A DNA stretch of 64,000 nucleotides from Syncephalis fuscata (taxonomy: Eukaryota; Zoopagomycota; Zoopagomycetes; Zoopagales; Piptocephalidaceae). Position 1 is the first letter of the stretch, and the number at the start of each line of letters is the position of its first letter. The notes beneath the pieces were generated by a model that was not told the origin of the DNA, did not search any database, and worked only from the letters and a program-made list of their open reading frames with translations. Positions 55,096 to 64,000 of the stretch are shown here, piece by piece. Location of the stretch: the NCBI GenBank assembly GCA_025786725.1, contig JAHLTZ010000003.1:806001-870000 (forward strand), written 5' to 3'. A program made the translations under genes and the position numbers.

Positions 55096-56346
55096 CCATA
55101 AATTCAATGCTGTTATATAAGCAATTCTAGTATTACAGTTGTGCCGCTGTGCATTGTTTTGGTGCATAGTAGCTATGCTCTGTCTAGTGCCGTTGTCCTT
55201 TTGATGCTAGCTTTGCCCATTGCAAATTTTATTTTTGCTACTTATTTTAGCTAGTTTATATTAATACTAAGCAATATATACCATAAATTCAATGCTGTTA
55301 TATAAGCAATTCTAGTATTACGGTTGTGCCGCTGTGCATTGTTTTGGTGCATAGTAGCTATGCTCTGTCTAGTGCCGTTGTCCTTTTGATGCTAGCTTTG
55401 TCCATTGCAAATTTTATTTTTGCTACTTATTTTAGCTAGTTTATATTAATACTAAGCAATATGTACCATAAATTCAATGCTGTTATATAAGCAATTCTAG
55501 TATTACAGTTGTGCCGCTGTGCAGTGTTTTGGTGCATAGTAGCTATGCTCTGTCTAGTGCCGTTGTCCTTTTGATGCTAGCTTTGTCCATTGCAAATTTT
55601 ATTTTTGCTACTTATTTTAGCTAGTTTATATTAATACTAAGCAATATGTACCATAAATTCAATGCTGTTATATAAGCAATTCTAGTATTACAGTTGTGCC
55701 GCTGTGCAGTGTTTTAGTGCATAGTAGCTATGCTCTGTCTAGTGCCGTTGTCCTTTTGATGCTAGCTTTGTCCATTGCAAATTTTATTTTTGCTACTTAT
55801 TTTAGCTAGTTTATATTAATACTAAGCAATATGTACCATAAATTCAATGCTGTTATATAAGCAATTCTAGTATTACAGTTGTGCCGCTGTGCAGTGTTTT
55901 GGTGCATAGTAGCTATGCTCTGTCTAGTGCCGTTGTCCTTTTGATGCTAGCTTTGTCCATTGCAAATTTTATTTTTGCTACTTATTTAGCTAGTTTATAT
56001 TAATACTAAGCAATATGTACCATAAATTCAATGCTGTTATATAAGCAATTCTAGTATTACAGTTGTGCCGCTGTGCAGTGTTTTAGTGCATAGTAGCTAT
56101 GCTCTGTCTAGTGCCGTTGTCCTTTTGATGCTAGCTTTGTCCATTGCAAATTTTATTTTTGCTACTTGTTTTAGCTAGTTTATATTAATACTAAGCAATA
56201 TGTACCATAAATTCAATGCTGTTATATAAGCAATTCTAGTATTACAGTTGTGCCGCTGTGCAGTGTTTTAGTGCATAGTAGCTATGCTCTGTCTAGTGCC
56301 GTTGTCCTTTTGATGCTAGCTTTGTCCATTGCAAATTTTATTTTTG
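55096..56346 (-). repeat. 185-bp tandem array (about 6.8 copies)
   Basis: The start of CCATAAATTCAATGCTG recurs at 55096, 55281, 55466, 55651, 55836, 56020 and 56205, spacing 185 bp (once 184). Copies differ by only a few substitutions. Each unit contains the palindrome GCATAG-TAG-CTATGC and the string TGCAAATTTTATTTTTGC, itself close to a palindrome. No open frame is maintained. It is the reverse complement of the array at 44163-44586. Confidence 0.95.
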
Positions 56347-57632
56347 CTTTTTCCATTTATTAATTGTAAAAAGACAATTGTAAATGTTAAATGAAATAGT
56401 TATAAATTAATGTTTATTGAATTGTAGACTGTTACAGTTATTTTATAGTTAAAATGTAAATAAAGTATTACTATCAAGCATGTTGTCATTGGTAATTTAA
56501 TAAATAAATAAAAAATTAGTTCAAAGTCTTAATTAATGTATGAAACTGTAATTAATAAGTTTATATTTTATGATAGGCTAGAAAAGGCGAAATCAAAGTA
56601 CTGCAGGTAATGCTACCTTGTTTCTAATAAAAACAATCTTGGCATCAATTGAAGCTATTCAATATGTTATAAAGACGGAATGTAAACCTTTTGGCAGTTT
56701 AATAATATCTGCTGGTACTGAACAAACAAAGATGCAATAAACATGAATAGCAGGTGTAATAGTGTGGCGATAGCAGTGGTAATGGTGGGCTGATGAGTGA
56801 TGGCGAGAAAGAAACAGCATGCATAAACATACTGTAGCACTGTTTCGCTAAGGTATCACATGGTTAGTCACACTGTAGCCAGTGATGTGCATGTCTATAG
56901 GTCAATCCAGCCATTAAACCACCTTTTGTGTGGCATGTTAAAATAAATTGTAATTGTGTTGTATAATTATAGCAAATGTAAGCGCCATTTACTTGCAATT
57001 ATAATTATTTAATAACGGTATATTTATGAATAATGAGTGTTTATAAGTACACGCTATATTAATCTATACTTTTATTATAAACTGCATGACAATTTTAGAA
57101 TGATCGCTGAGAATAATGGCAGCTTTAAATAAATGTACTTTTATTATACGTATAATAATCAATAAAATATTTACCAATCTAAATATACCAACTATTAGCC
57201 ACAGGCATAAAAGAGGTGAACAGCCGTAGATTAATTACCAAATATATCCTAATTGAAATCCCTAATTTGCATCAGCAATATACCAAATATATTAAATACA
57301 TCGATTTGGTAAGTCCGACATGACATTCTCCCACCAACTGTCCATACAGCGAACATGTCAGTGACAGCATTGTTACATCTATAACGAAAAACAAACAGCA
57401 AGAAATGGCATGGTCAATGCTGTAAACAAAAGCCACGTGTTGGCAATCTACATGTGATGCAACTTACATGAGTTCACGGGTTCACAAAGTAGTAACTGTA
57501 TACTAATAAACCGCAACAGCCAAGCAATTAAGAAAGCGCCTTTTTAGTTGGGCAATGTATCAAAAGATCTATTCAAGTAAAGACAATTTTTTTTATTATC
57601 CGCAATTATAAAACTAGAAAGTCCCTTGACAA
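56347..57632 (-). repeat. Right arm of the large inverted repeat (copy B)
   Basis: About 1.29 kb, the reverse complement of 42893-44162, ending at AAAGTCCCTTGACA near 57632 where the two flanks diverge. Landmarks shared with the left arm include GTTGGGCAATGTATCAAAAG, GCCACGTGTTGGCAATCTAC and the TTATTATACGTATAATAATC block. Identity looks very high throughout. No coding frame. Confidence 0.9.
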
Positions 57633-58106
57633 TAATATGACGAAAATATAAAAATGTGTACATACAAATAACTAAATAATCATATTTAACGCAATTACGT
57701 TATTTGTGCAAGTGGTGTCAACTAGCTCAACTGATCAGCTGTATATACTAACAATATTTTTTAATCTTATGTATACACATCTGAGTATCAAGCCTAAACA
57801 TTTAATACTTTTGCTAATATTTTTTTACTTTATTGCTTTTATATATTTATTAATCAAATATTTACACATTAAATAAGTGAATTAACTTACGCACAAAAAA
57901 ACTGTATTGTTTTTACCAACTTTAACTACTTTGTTTTATTCAAATTGCTTTTTAATTGTTTTATTTTGTTTTAATTTATGCTAATTAATAGCAGTAATAA
58001 ATGTAAAAACAATACGATACCATTATTATTTACCAAAGCTACCACCTCATAATTTATTACCATAAAAAGTAATAAATTATGAGGTGGTAGCTTTGGTAAA
58101 ATAATA
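57633..58106. repeat. AT-rich spacer with a 30-bp perfect hairpin
   Basis: AT-rich sequence without genes. It ends in a perfect inverted repeat: the arm at 58031-58060 (TACCAAAGCTACCACCTCAT and on) pairs with all 30 bases of 58069-58098 around the loop CATAAAAA. Beyond the perfect stem, ATTATTATT continues on both sides after a one-base slip (58022 to about 58108). The hairpin abuts the mosaic F-box fragment. Confidence 0.85.
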
Positions 58107-58503
58107 ATACGAACCGCCACATGCGTGTCTGATAGAATGGCCATATCAGCAGCAGCTAATTATTGAATTGGGTCGTTTGATTCGTCAGTAGGTAATTTGT
58201 CATTAAATGCAGTTAAAGGGTGTACATATTGTCTTCGTCGCTTGGCTGGTGGAATCGTCTTTCGTATAAGTGTCGCCATAAGCATTCATTTCCAATTATA
58301 GAAGTATATAGTCGCCGGCAAGTAAATGCTATTCGCAGCGCTGTCTGTTCATCACAATAAAACCCAAGCACGTTTTGTAACACTTCGGGTGGTAGCCGTG
58401 CTAAACGAGAGCGATCAGCTAGCGGTTTACGCTCCATCTCTTTGTCAAGCAGATCATGACTGCCATCGATCAGCCAATTTAGCATGCAAGTAGCGGAAGA
58501 CAT
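58107..58503 (-). pseudogene. Mosaic partial copy of F-box gene 2
   Basis: The 3' part of the minus-strand reading (58109-58230) is an eroded, internally deleted relative of F-box gene 2: it resembles about 53385-53475, then jumps to about 53685-53705, at roughly 80 per cent identity. The 5' part (58231-58503) is virtually identical to 53944-54217 and keeps the ATG and a full F-box before running into the deleted part after SDED. The remaining open frame is 96 codons. It could still be expressed as a bare F-box peptide, since about 100 bp of upstream sequence was copied too, but I regard it as a pseudogene. Confidence 0.8.
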
Positions 58504-58603
58504 AATAGAAATAGTTACAGCTACTACTCTGTTACTTTTCTATAGAAAAGACAAATTATAAAACAATCCTGAAATCAAAGTATTCAATACACTATAAAAA
58601 CGG

Positions 58604-60181
58604 TTATGGTTAATTTTTATTAGATTGTGAATTACTACAGCTAATTTATAGCTAAAACGTAAATAAAGTATTATTAGAAATATTTTGACATTATTAATGT
58701 AATTACTTAATAAGAATGTTAGTTCAAAACCTTAATTGACCTAATATTACACTGTTGATTGACAGCGATAATAGCAGTTTTGTATTAGATGACATTATTG
58801 TGATTTTTTAAATTGTTTGTCTTTATTCTTAGCAATGATATAATGTTTGGATCAGAAAATTAAAAGTATTGGCGGTAATTGTACTACAAAGATAAATACG
58901 TCGTTGATATATTTGACTAAAGATGTGTTAATGACGATTAAAATTTACTTTAAATGATGGCACACAATTATTATGTCCACTAAAATTGATATGATGACAT
59001 TTTATGGGGCTAATTAAACAATTATTCCATATAACTGATTGGCCGGTAGATGATGTAATACATGCTTTGTTGATGAAATTATTTAATTTGAAAGTAGGAT
59101 GTTATTATTAAATTATTATTTTTTACAGTCCACCATTTTCCAATCATCAATTGTAATAAAAAACATTACTTGGTTATCATCACAGTCACTATTATTACAA
59201 TGATACAACTTTTACGTCAAGTAGGTGTACGAATACTTATTGCTGCCATAATGAGTGTTTCATAACATCTAAACACTCTATTTTACTTCATATTAACCAT
59301 TTAATACTTTCCACAACAGACATTTTTCTTTATACTTCAATTTATAAAAACATGGTTTTATTTTAAATGTTGTTTATATTGAATATAAATCAACGATCGA
59401 ATGTTTACCCATACGTTAAATTTTTGCATCGCTAGTTTATTAAACGAATAACCAAATAGAAGCTATTAATACTAAATTCATTGGTTATTAATTACCATAA
59501 TTTAGTTATAATAAATTAAATAGCTTTTATTGTAATGAATGGCTATTCTTTACAAGATAATCGTGCAAAAATACTTATGCAAGTTTTTTCCATGGTTGTT
59601 TTAATTTAATCTCCATAAGCTTTACACGACTGTATTAAATAAAACGTTATTTTTATTTTTATATATTATTTTACGGTTGTTACAATTACTGCTTTTATTA
59701 ATATGGAATAAAGTTATTATTTTATAGTAAACATATTACAAAGCAATCATGTTTCATTATTAGCTATTTTATTATTAAATTAATGGTATTAGTTTATATG
59801 ATCGTATTTTTGTAATCAGCAAGTATTTATTTGTCATATCTTCGTTAGCTGTTATTGCGAGTAGTTAGTGCTAGTATTCGATACATGTATTATTCATGTA
59901 ACTTTTCACATGTGTAACAGATAATTCAGCCACGTGATGTACTTTTAGTCATATTATCATAACAATATGACTAAGATATTGAGATCATGGCAATATTGTC
60001 ATGGCTGAGACATATTGATAACAGATGTTACAGATTGGAGCTCCACACAACATATATGCCCATACTATTTGACCCTTAATAAGGATATACAACTTTACCG
60101 CTATTCCCTTTGCTTGTACATTGCGACACTGTTATTTTAAATTTATTGCTAGTACCGTGCGCAGACCCGTTCATAGCAGTA
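58604..60181. other. AT-rich intergenic region with a possible MITE
   Basis: About 1.6 kb with no coding support. At 59421-59571 the two ends are imperfect inverted repeats (TTTTTGCATCG at the left, reverse of CGTGCAAAAA at the right, and GAATAACCA against GAATAGCCA), which suggests a 151-bp hairpin element. At 59946-59973 a 10-bp perfect palindrome (TAGTCATATT, 8-base loop, AATATGACTA) is present. The ABTB1 promoter should lie near the right end. Confidence 0.5.
59421..59571. mobile_element. Possible MITE-like hairpin element
   Basis: Left and right ends of about 50 bp align imperfectly in inverted orientation: TTTTTGCA ... GAATAACCA ... AAGCTATT at the left and the same order read from the right on the opposite strand. 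No open frame and 151 bp in total, as expected of a miniature inverted-repeat element. Only one copy is visible here, so it could also be an unrelated hairpin. Confidence 0.35.
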
Positions 60182-62061
60182 ATGGTACAAATTCTTACAG
60201 AAGACGAAGAAGCACGCTTTGAACAGCTTTGTTTTGCCTGCAAAACTGGCAATTTAGAGCTGGTCGAAAGGTAGGCTATATGGAAAGCACCGATGCTTTT
60301 AGCTAATTTAGATTACTCCATAGCTTGGTCAGTAATTATGCGGTACCTATCAATCGTGAAGATCGCTGGCAGTGTGTACCATTGTATTATGCATGTTTGG
60401 TGGACATTACAGCTTGTGCGAATTTTTACTAAATAATGGCGCCATCTGCGATCCTCATACTTTTCAGGGAGAACGTTGTTTATACGGTGCATTAACAGAT
60501 AGTGTACGCCAGCTACTTAAAAAGCATCGTTTAACTAAAGGAGTCAGCGAAACGCGACCTTTCCTAGCGTTTATGAGGCAAATACTTGCCCAGGCAGATA
60601 CCGGCAAAAGCTATCCTGACCTAAGAATTCGTTTTATTGAAAAACAGCCAGCGATAGAATCTTCGGGCAAGAAAACTGCTATTTGGGCTCATCGTGTGAT
60701 ATTAGCCGCTAGATCATCATGGTTTGATAGAGTTATTGTAGAACATGCTAAGCCAATAGCAAAACAAGACTTGCCAGATGATATGAGCGATAATGCTTGG
60801 GATTTATGCTTTACTGTTGATGAGCAAGAGTACTATAGCAAAGACAAACACCCGCTACTTTTACCAATGGTACATTTGCATTGTTTGCAAGCTGCTTTAC
60901 ACTACCTTTACACTGGCGATACAGTAGTACGTCCACAGTCTACACTGGCTGGTACGGCAGTGCCCGTTGGGCTACAAAGGATGATGTTGCATTTCTGTGA
61001 ACATATTCAGCTAGAAGAATTAGCAACTGCTTATCGTTTAGAACTGGGATTAGCCATAGCAAAAACAACCAACAAAACGGCTATAGTAGGTGCTACTGAA
61101 GAACAAACGCGACAACTTCAAATGGATTTGGAAAACTTTGTCAAAATCGCATTTTGGATAATAGACAACCAGCATACGAAGATATTATTGTGAATGCTTA
61201 TGGATTTCAGTATCCAGCACACAGAGTATTTTTCTGTACACGATGTGATTATGTAAAGACTTTGTTAGAAGGCGCACTCGTAACATTTATTAATGAAGCA
61301 GTTTTTTATGATACACAAACAACTAAATCTAACAAATATATATTCGATTTACCAGCACTAGATAGCCTTGGCTTTGAAAATGCGAGTGAAGAAGTGAATA
61401 CAGCAGTTATACAGGCTTTATTTCTTTTTCTTTACACAGATCGATGCAACATTTCAGTATATGCGCTACATCCTACACTGGTTATTGCCGATATGCTTTT
61501 ACTCGAGCGACTACGTGCATTGGCAGCCATTGGTATTGCAACGCTTCCAATAACAACAGTGGACCAAGTGCTACAAGAAGCAGAGAATCAACAAACGGCA
61601 TTTTTGCTAACAACAAATACAAATCCGCTAGATTCATTACCATTTAATATATTTACGCTTTATCGCCAGGCTGCCCAATGGAGGCTAGATCGTTTGGAGC
61701 AGTGGTGTGTGCGATGGTTTGCCTCTCATTTAAGTTATGTTGCATCAATGCCTGAATTCCGCCAATTAGTGCAAGATAGTGCGGATGAAATTATTGAACG
61801 GCAGATGTCGACTCTATTGTATTAATAGATGAAATACGCTATTGGTTACAACAGTATTATAAATTCGAGTACATAAATGACGACAGTGATGATGATGATG
61901 CCGACAACGACGAAGATAATACTATTATCACTGATAACGAAGTTTGTAATAATACAAAAAAATCCGAATATTTGGCAGAACTAAATGAATGGCGTCGTGA
62001 ATATTATGAAAAAGTTACTATGCTGGAGCAAGTTGTGTCGAGTCTTGGTTTAGAAGCCTAG
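60182..62061 (+). CDS. ABTB1: Ankyrin repeat and BTB domain protein, ABTB1/BPOZ type
   Basis: ABTB1 relatives combine ankyrin repeats with two BTB domains and are thought to act as adaptors of cullin-3 ubiquitin ligases and in translation factor turnover. Exon 1 starts MVQILTEDEEARFEQLCFAC. After an intron comes VPLYYACL, then GHYSLCEFLLNNGA and GERCLYGALTD, the ankyrin part that nearly matches human ABTB1. The first BTB lies at about 60620-60960 (WAHRVILAARSSWFDRV, LQAALHYLYTGD), the second at about 61195-61500 (YGFQYPAHRVFFCTRCDYVK, ALFLFLYTD). The C-terminus DSIVLIDEIRYWLQQYY and LEQVVSSLGLEA ends like the human protein. Single-base deletions at about 60397, 61155 and 61807 break the frame; adding one base at the first restores CLCGH. 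Probably a functional gene. Confidence 0.9.
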
Positions 62062-62528
62062 TATTTTGTTTAAATCGGCAACTCTTAATATTTTATTTAT
62101 TATTTTAAATAAAAGCATGCCGTTCTGGTTTGTTAATTAATTACAAATATAAACAAATATCAATGTAAATAAAGTAATAAAATTATCAGATAGCTTACAA
62201 TTATATTTTTAATATAGTAGAAATAATACAAAATGCTATTAAATTAAGAAACCAATTTACATTGTTTAAGTTTTAGACAACTGTAGAATGGTTAAAGTAA
62301 TGTGACAAATAAATTGTAGCAGCAAGTATGGCAATGATTAGTTTATTCATGATTTTATGTGTAACAAATCGTCTAGTTAATTGAACTATGTTACATTATT
62401 AGCATATTACAACTAGCTACGCTTAATACAATTACGCTCGAATTATTTATTTAGCAATAATGTCAACGGTCCAATTAGTTTATTGTTTTAATTATTTAAT
62501 TTATTACTACCAGTAGGTTGTTTTCCAA
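62062..62528. other. Intergenic gap between convergent genes
   Basis: About 470 bp of AT-rich sequence between the ABTB1 stop and the stop of the minus-strand gene to the right. It probably contains both 3' UTRs. Nothing else is recognised. Confidence 0.4.
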
Positions 62529-64000
62529 CTAACTCGAAGGGCCCGGGACGTTGGAGTTGACTAGTTCGCGTGTGAAGGAGTTGGACCTTGGCACATTGGA
62601 AGGTCCTGAGATAAGCGCCGATGAAATAACTGATGTTGTCGGTTTCCACTGCACTGGCAGCTCTTCAAGTATCTTTCGCCATTCGGTAAATTTACTTTTT
62701 GAATCCAGGCATATTCGTGCAGTATAAGTATACGGTGAATGAATGGCAAATCCATAATTAATCGCTGAATTGCGGTATTTAATCCGTTGTATGCAAGCGC
62801 CTTTCCAACTGGTTCTTGTCTATTCCATATTGTTTGTTAGCGTGTTTTTATCAGATATAGGACACATCTATAATACCTGAATTATAAAGCAGTTTTCTTC
62901 GCCTTTTTTAAGATTCATAAGTATAATTTCATTGGTAAACATTAATGCAAATCCGTGTATCCATTGATTATTAAATAATGGTATTTGATAGCAAATTGGA
63001 GAAACATATAAAAGCTGGTGCTCTAATGACAATAACGGTGCTTTTAAACATGAAATATTAGATTGAATTAAAGCTATTTGTTGATGAGCCGCTAGTTTAC
63101 ACAGCCTGTAAATCAATAATAAGATGCGTATTTAATGCTATTTAGATTGTTTCATGAAAAGCCGCATCAAAGAGTGCTTACCGTGGCCATAAATCCATTG
63201 CAGTCTTTTCTAAGACGTCTAGACACGGTTTTACCATGGAGTTTACTTCACTTTCAGATGACTGTGTATTGTTTTTATAGATACTACGCAGTACACTGCC
63301 AATATGCCAAAGATGTTCCACTGCAGCTACAAAAGGCAGGTGTCTTAGCTGTTGACATGCTGCGGGTGCTTTATTTTCTAGTTGCTTTTCGTGAATGTTA
63401 TGTTAGTCTCTAGGTATAATTGTATATTCAACCATTTACCTTAATCGCTTTTCGGAGTTTTTTGTCAGTGGAATATAGATTTTCAAATGCAATTATACTG
63501 TTACTGTGGGCTTCCGCTAATTCCGAATAAATCTTCATTTGTTGAAACTAAATACGCTATAGTTAGGCTGAATAGCTTCAATATATTTGCATGTAGTCAG
63601 TTATACATACAACAGGCAATAGCTCGGTAAATATTGTCGGGGACCATGGATTGGGTGGGCATCTGAAGATTTGTATGTCATTTTCCCATTCAAAGCTGGT
63701 TTTACTGCACGGACACTTACACGCTTTTCAAAATCTCCAAACAGGATTTATATAAATCTGTGAACGGCGTTATAGTCTCAAAATACTGCTGAAATATGTC
63801 CAAGGATGCTGCAGATGCATTATAACAAATGTCTACACATTTATCTGATGTCGTGGTGTCATTACGTAGCGCAAACAACTGTAGGATATTGCGGGTGTTG
63901 GATCGTGTCGACGTTGACTGTCCCATTAGTTGATCCACATAGTGACTTTGTGTAAAATTCAATTTTCTTAAAAAATGAAGCTGCGTATCTGCTAGCTGCT
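62529..64000 (-). CDS. 3' part of a gene ending in a PH-like domain (window edge)
   Basis: At least five exons enter from the right edge. The last two join in frame through an intron at about 62810-62872 (donor GTATTA, branch CTAAC, acceptor GAATAG). They give HGFALMFTNEIILMNLKKGE, then NYGFAIHSPYTYTARICLDS and KFTEWRKILEEL, the strand-strand-helix ending of a PH domain, and stop at 62529-62531. Upstream exons contain helical segments (YVDQLMGQSTS, FETITPFTDLYKSCLEIL, KIYSELAEAHSNSIIAFENL) that could be a BAR or Dbl domain; I cannot decide. Joins near 63717 and 63415 need frameshifts or unusual introns. A PH protein of membrane or Rho signalling is the best guess. Confidence 0.5.

Noticed and set aside
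42893-57632. Long inverted repeats read as LTRs or terminal repeats of one large transposon
   Set aside because: The interior holds ordinary cellular genes and no transposase, integrase or reverse transcriptase; a third partial copy lies inside one side, which fits segmental duplication better.
63705-63720. A 16-bp GTAAGTGTCCGTGCAG that looks like a miniature intron in the right-edge gene
   Set aside because: Too short for the spliceosome as seen in the other genes; a frameshift explains the break equally well.

Overview
The window is nuclear DNA of an intron-rich, AT-rich eukaryote, most likely an early-diverging (non-Dikarya) fungus. Conserved genes are cut by many short introns (about 45-90 bp), nearly all GT...TAG with CTAAT/CTAAC-like branch sequences. 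The gene set combines fungus-compatible genes (RIT1, TFIIIC tau95, an Atf1-type bZIP) with two transcription-complex subunits absent from the yeasts usually studied: Mediator MED23 and Integrator INTS6. The taxonomic placement is inference; no rRNA or other marker is present.

Layout. 1-7.4 kb: F-box gene 1 flanked by two members of a secreted kinase-like family, one only a fragment at the left edge. 8.1-28.3 kb is compact: PRP2/DHX16 (+), a D2HGDH/Dld2-type FAD dehydrogenase (-), ELP1 (+), a decayed RIT1 (-), TFIIIC tau95 (+), RPS29 (+), an Atf1-like bZIP (-) and TCTP (+). ELP1, RIT1 and tau95 all concern tRNA (wobble modification, initiator-tRNA marking, tRNA gene transcription). 28.4-37.2 kb: MED23 (-) and INTS6 (+) run away from each other across a 137-bp gap. 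37.4-42.2 kb: a Dbl/PH RhoGEF (-). 42.9-58.6 kb is gene-poor and repeat-rich: two inverted copies of a repeat carrying a 185-bp tandem array flank pirin (+), an orphan multi-pass membrane protein (-) and F-box gene 2 (-). A mosaic partial copy of F-box gene 2 lies near 58.1-58.6 kb. 60.2-62.1 kb: an ABTB1-type ankyrin/BTB gene (+). 62.5-64 kb: the 3' part of a PH-domain-like gene (-), cut by the right edge.

A recurring feature is single-base frameshifts inside otherwise well-conserved genes, often in short homopolymers. They occur in ELP1, pirin, RhoGEF, ABTB1, tau95, D2HGDH, MED23, INTS6, both F-box genes and the kinase-like gene. PRP2, RPS29, TCTP, the bZIP and the membrane protein read through cleanly. 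I read most of these as uncorrected assembly deletions rather than pseudogenes. RIT1, with stops and a missing acceptor as well, may be truly decayed.

Coordinates of multi-exon genes run from the chosen ATG to the stop codon and include introns. All family assignments come from motif recognition by eye, without a database search.
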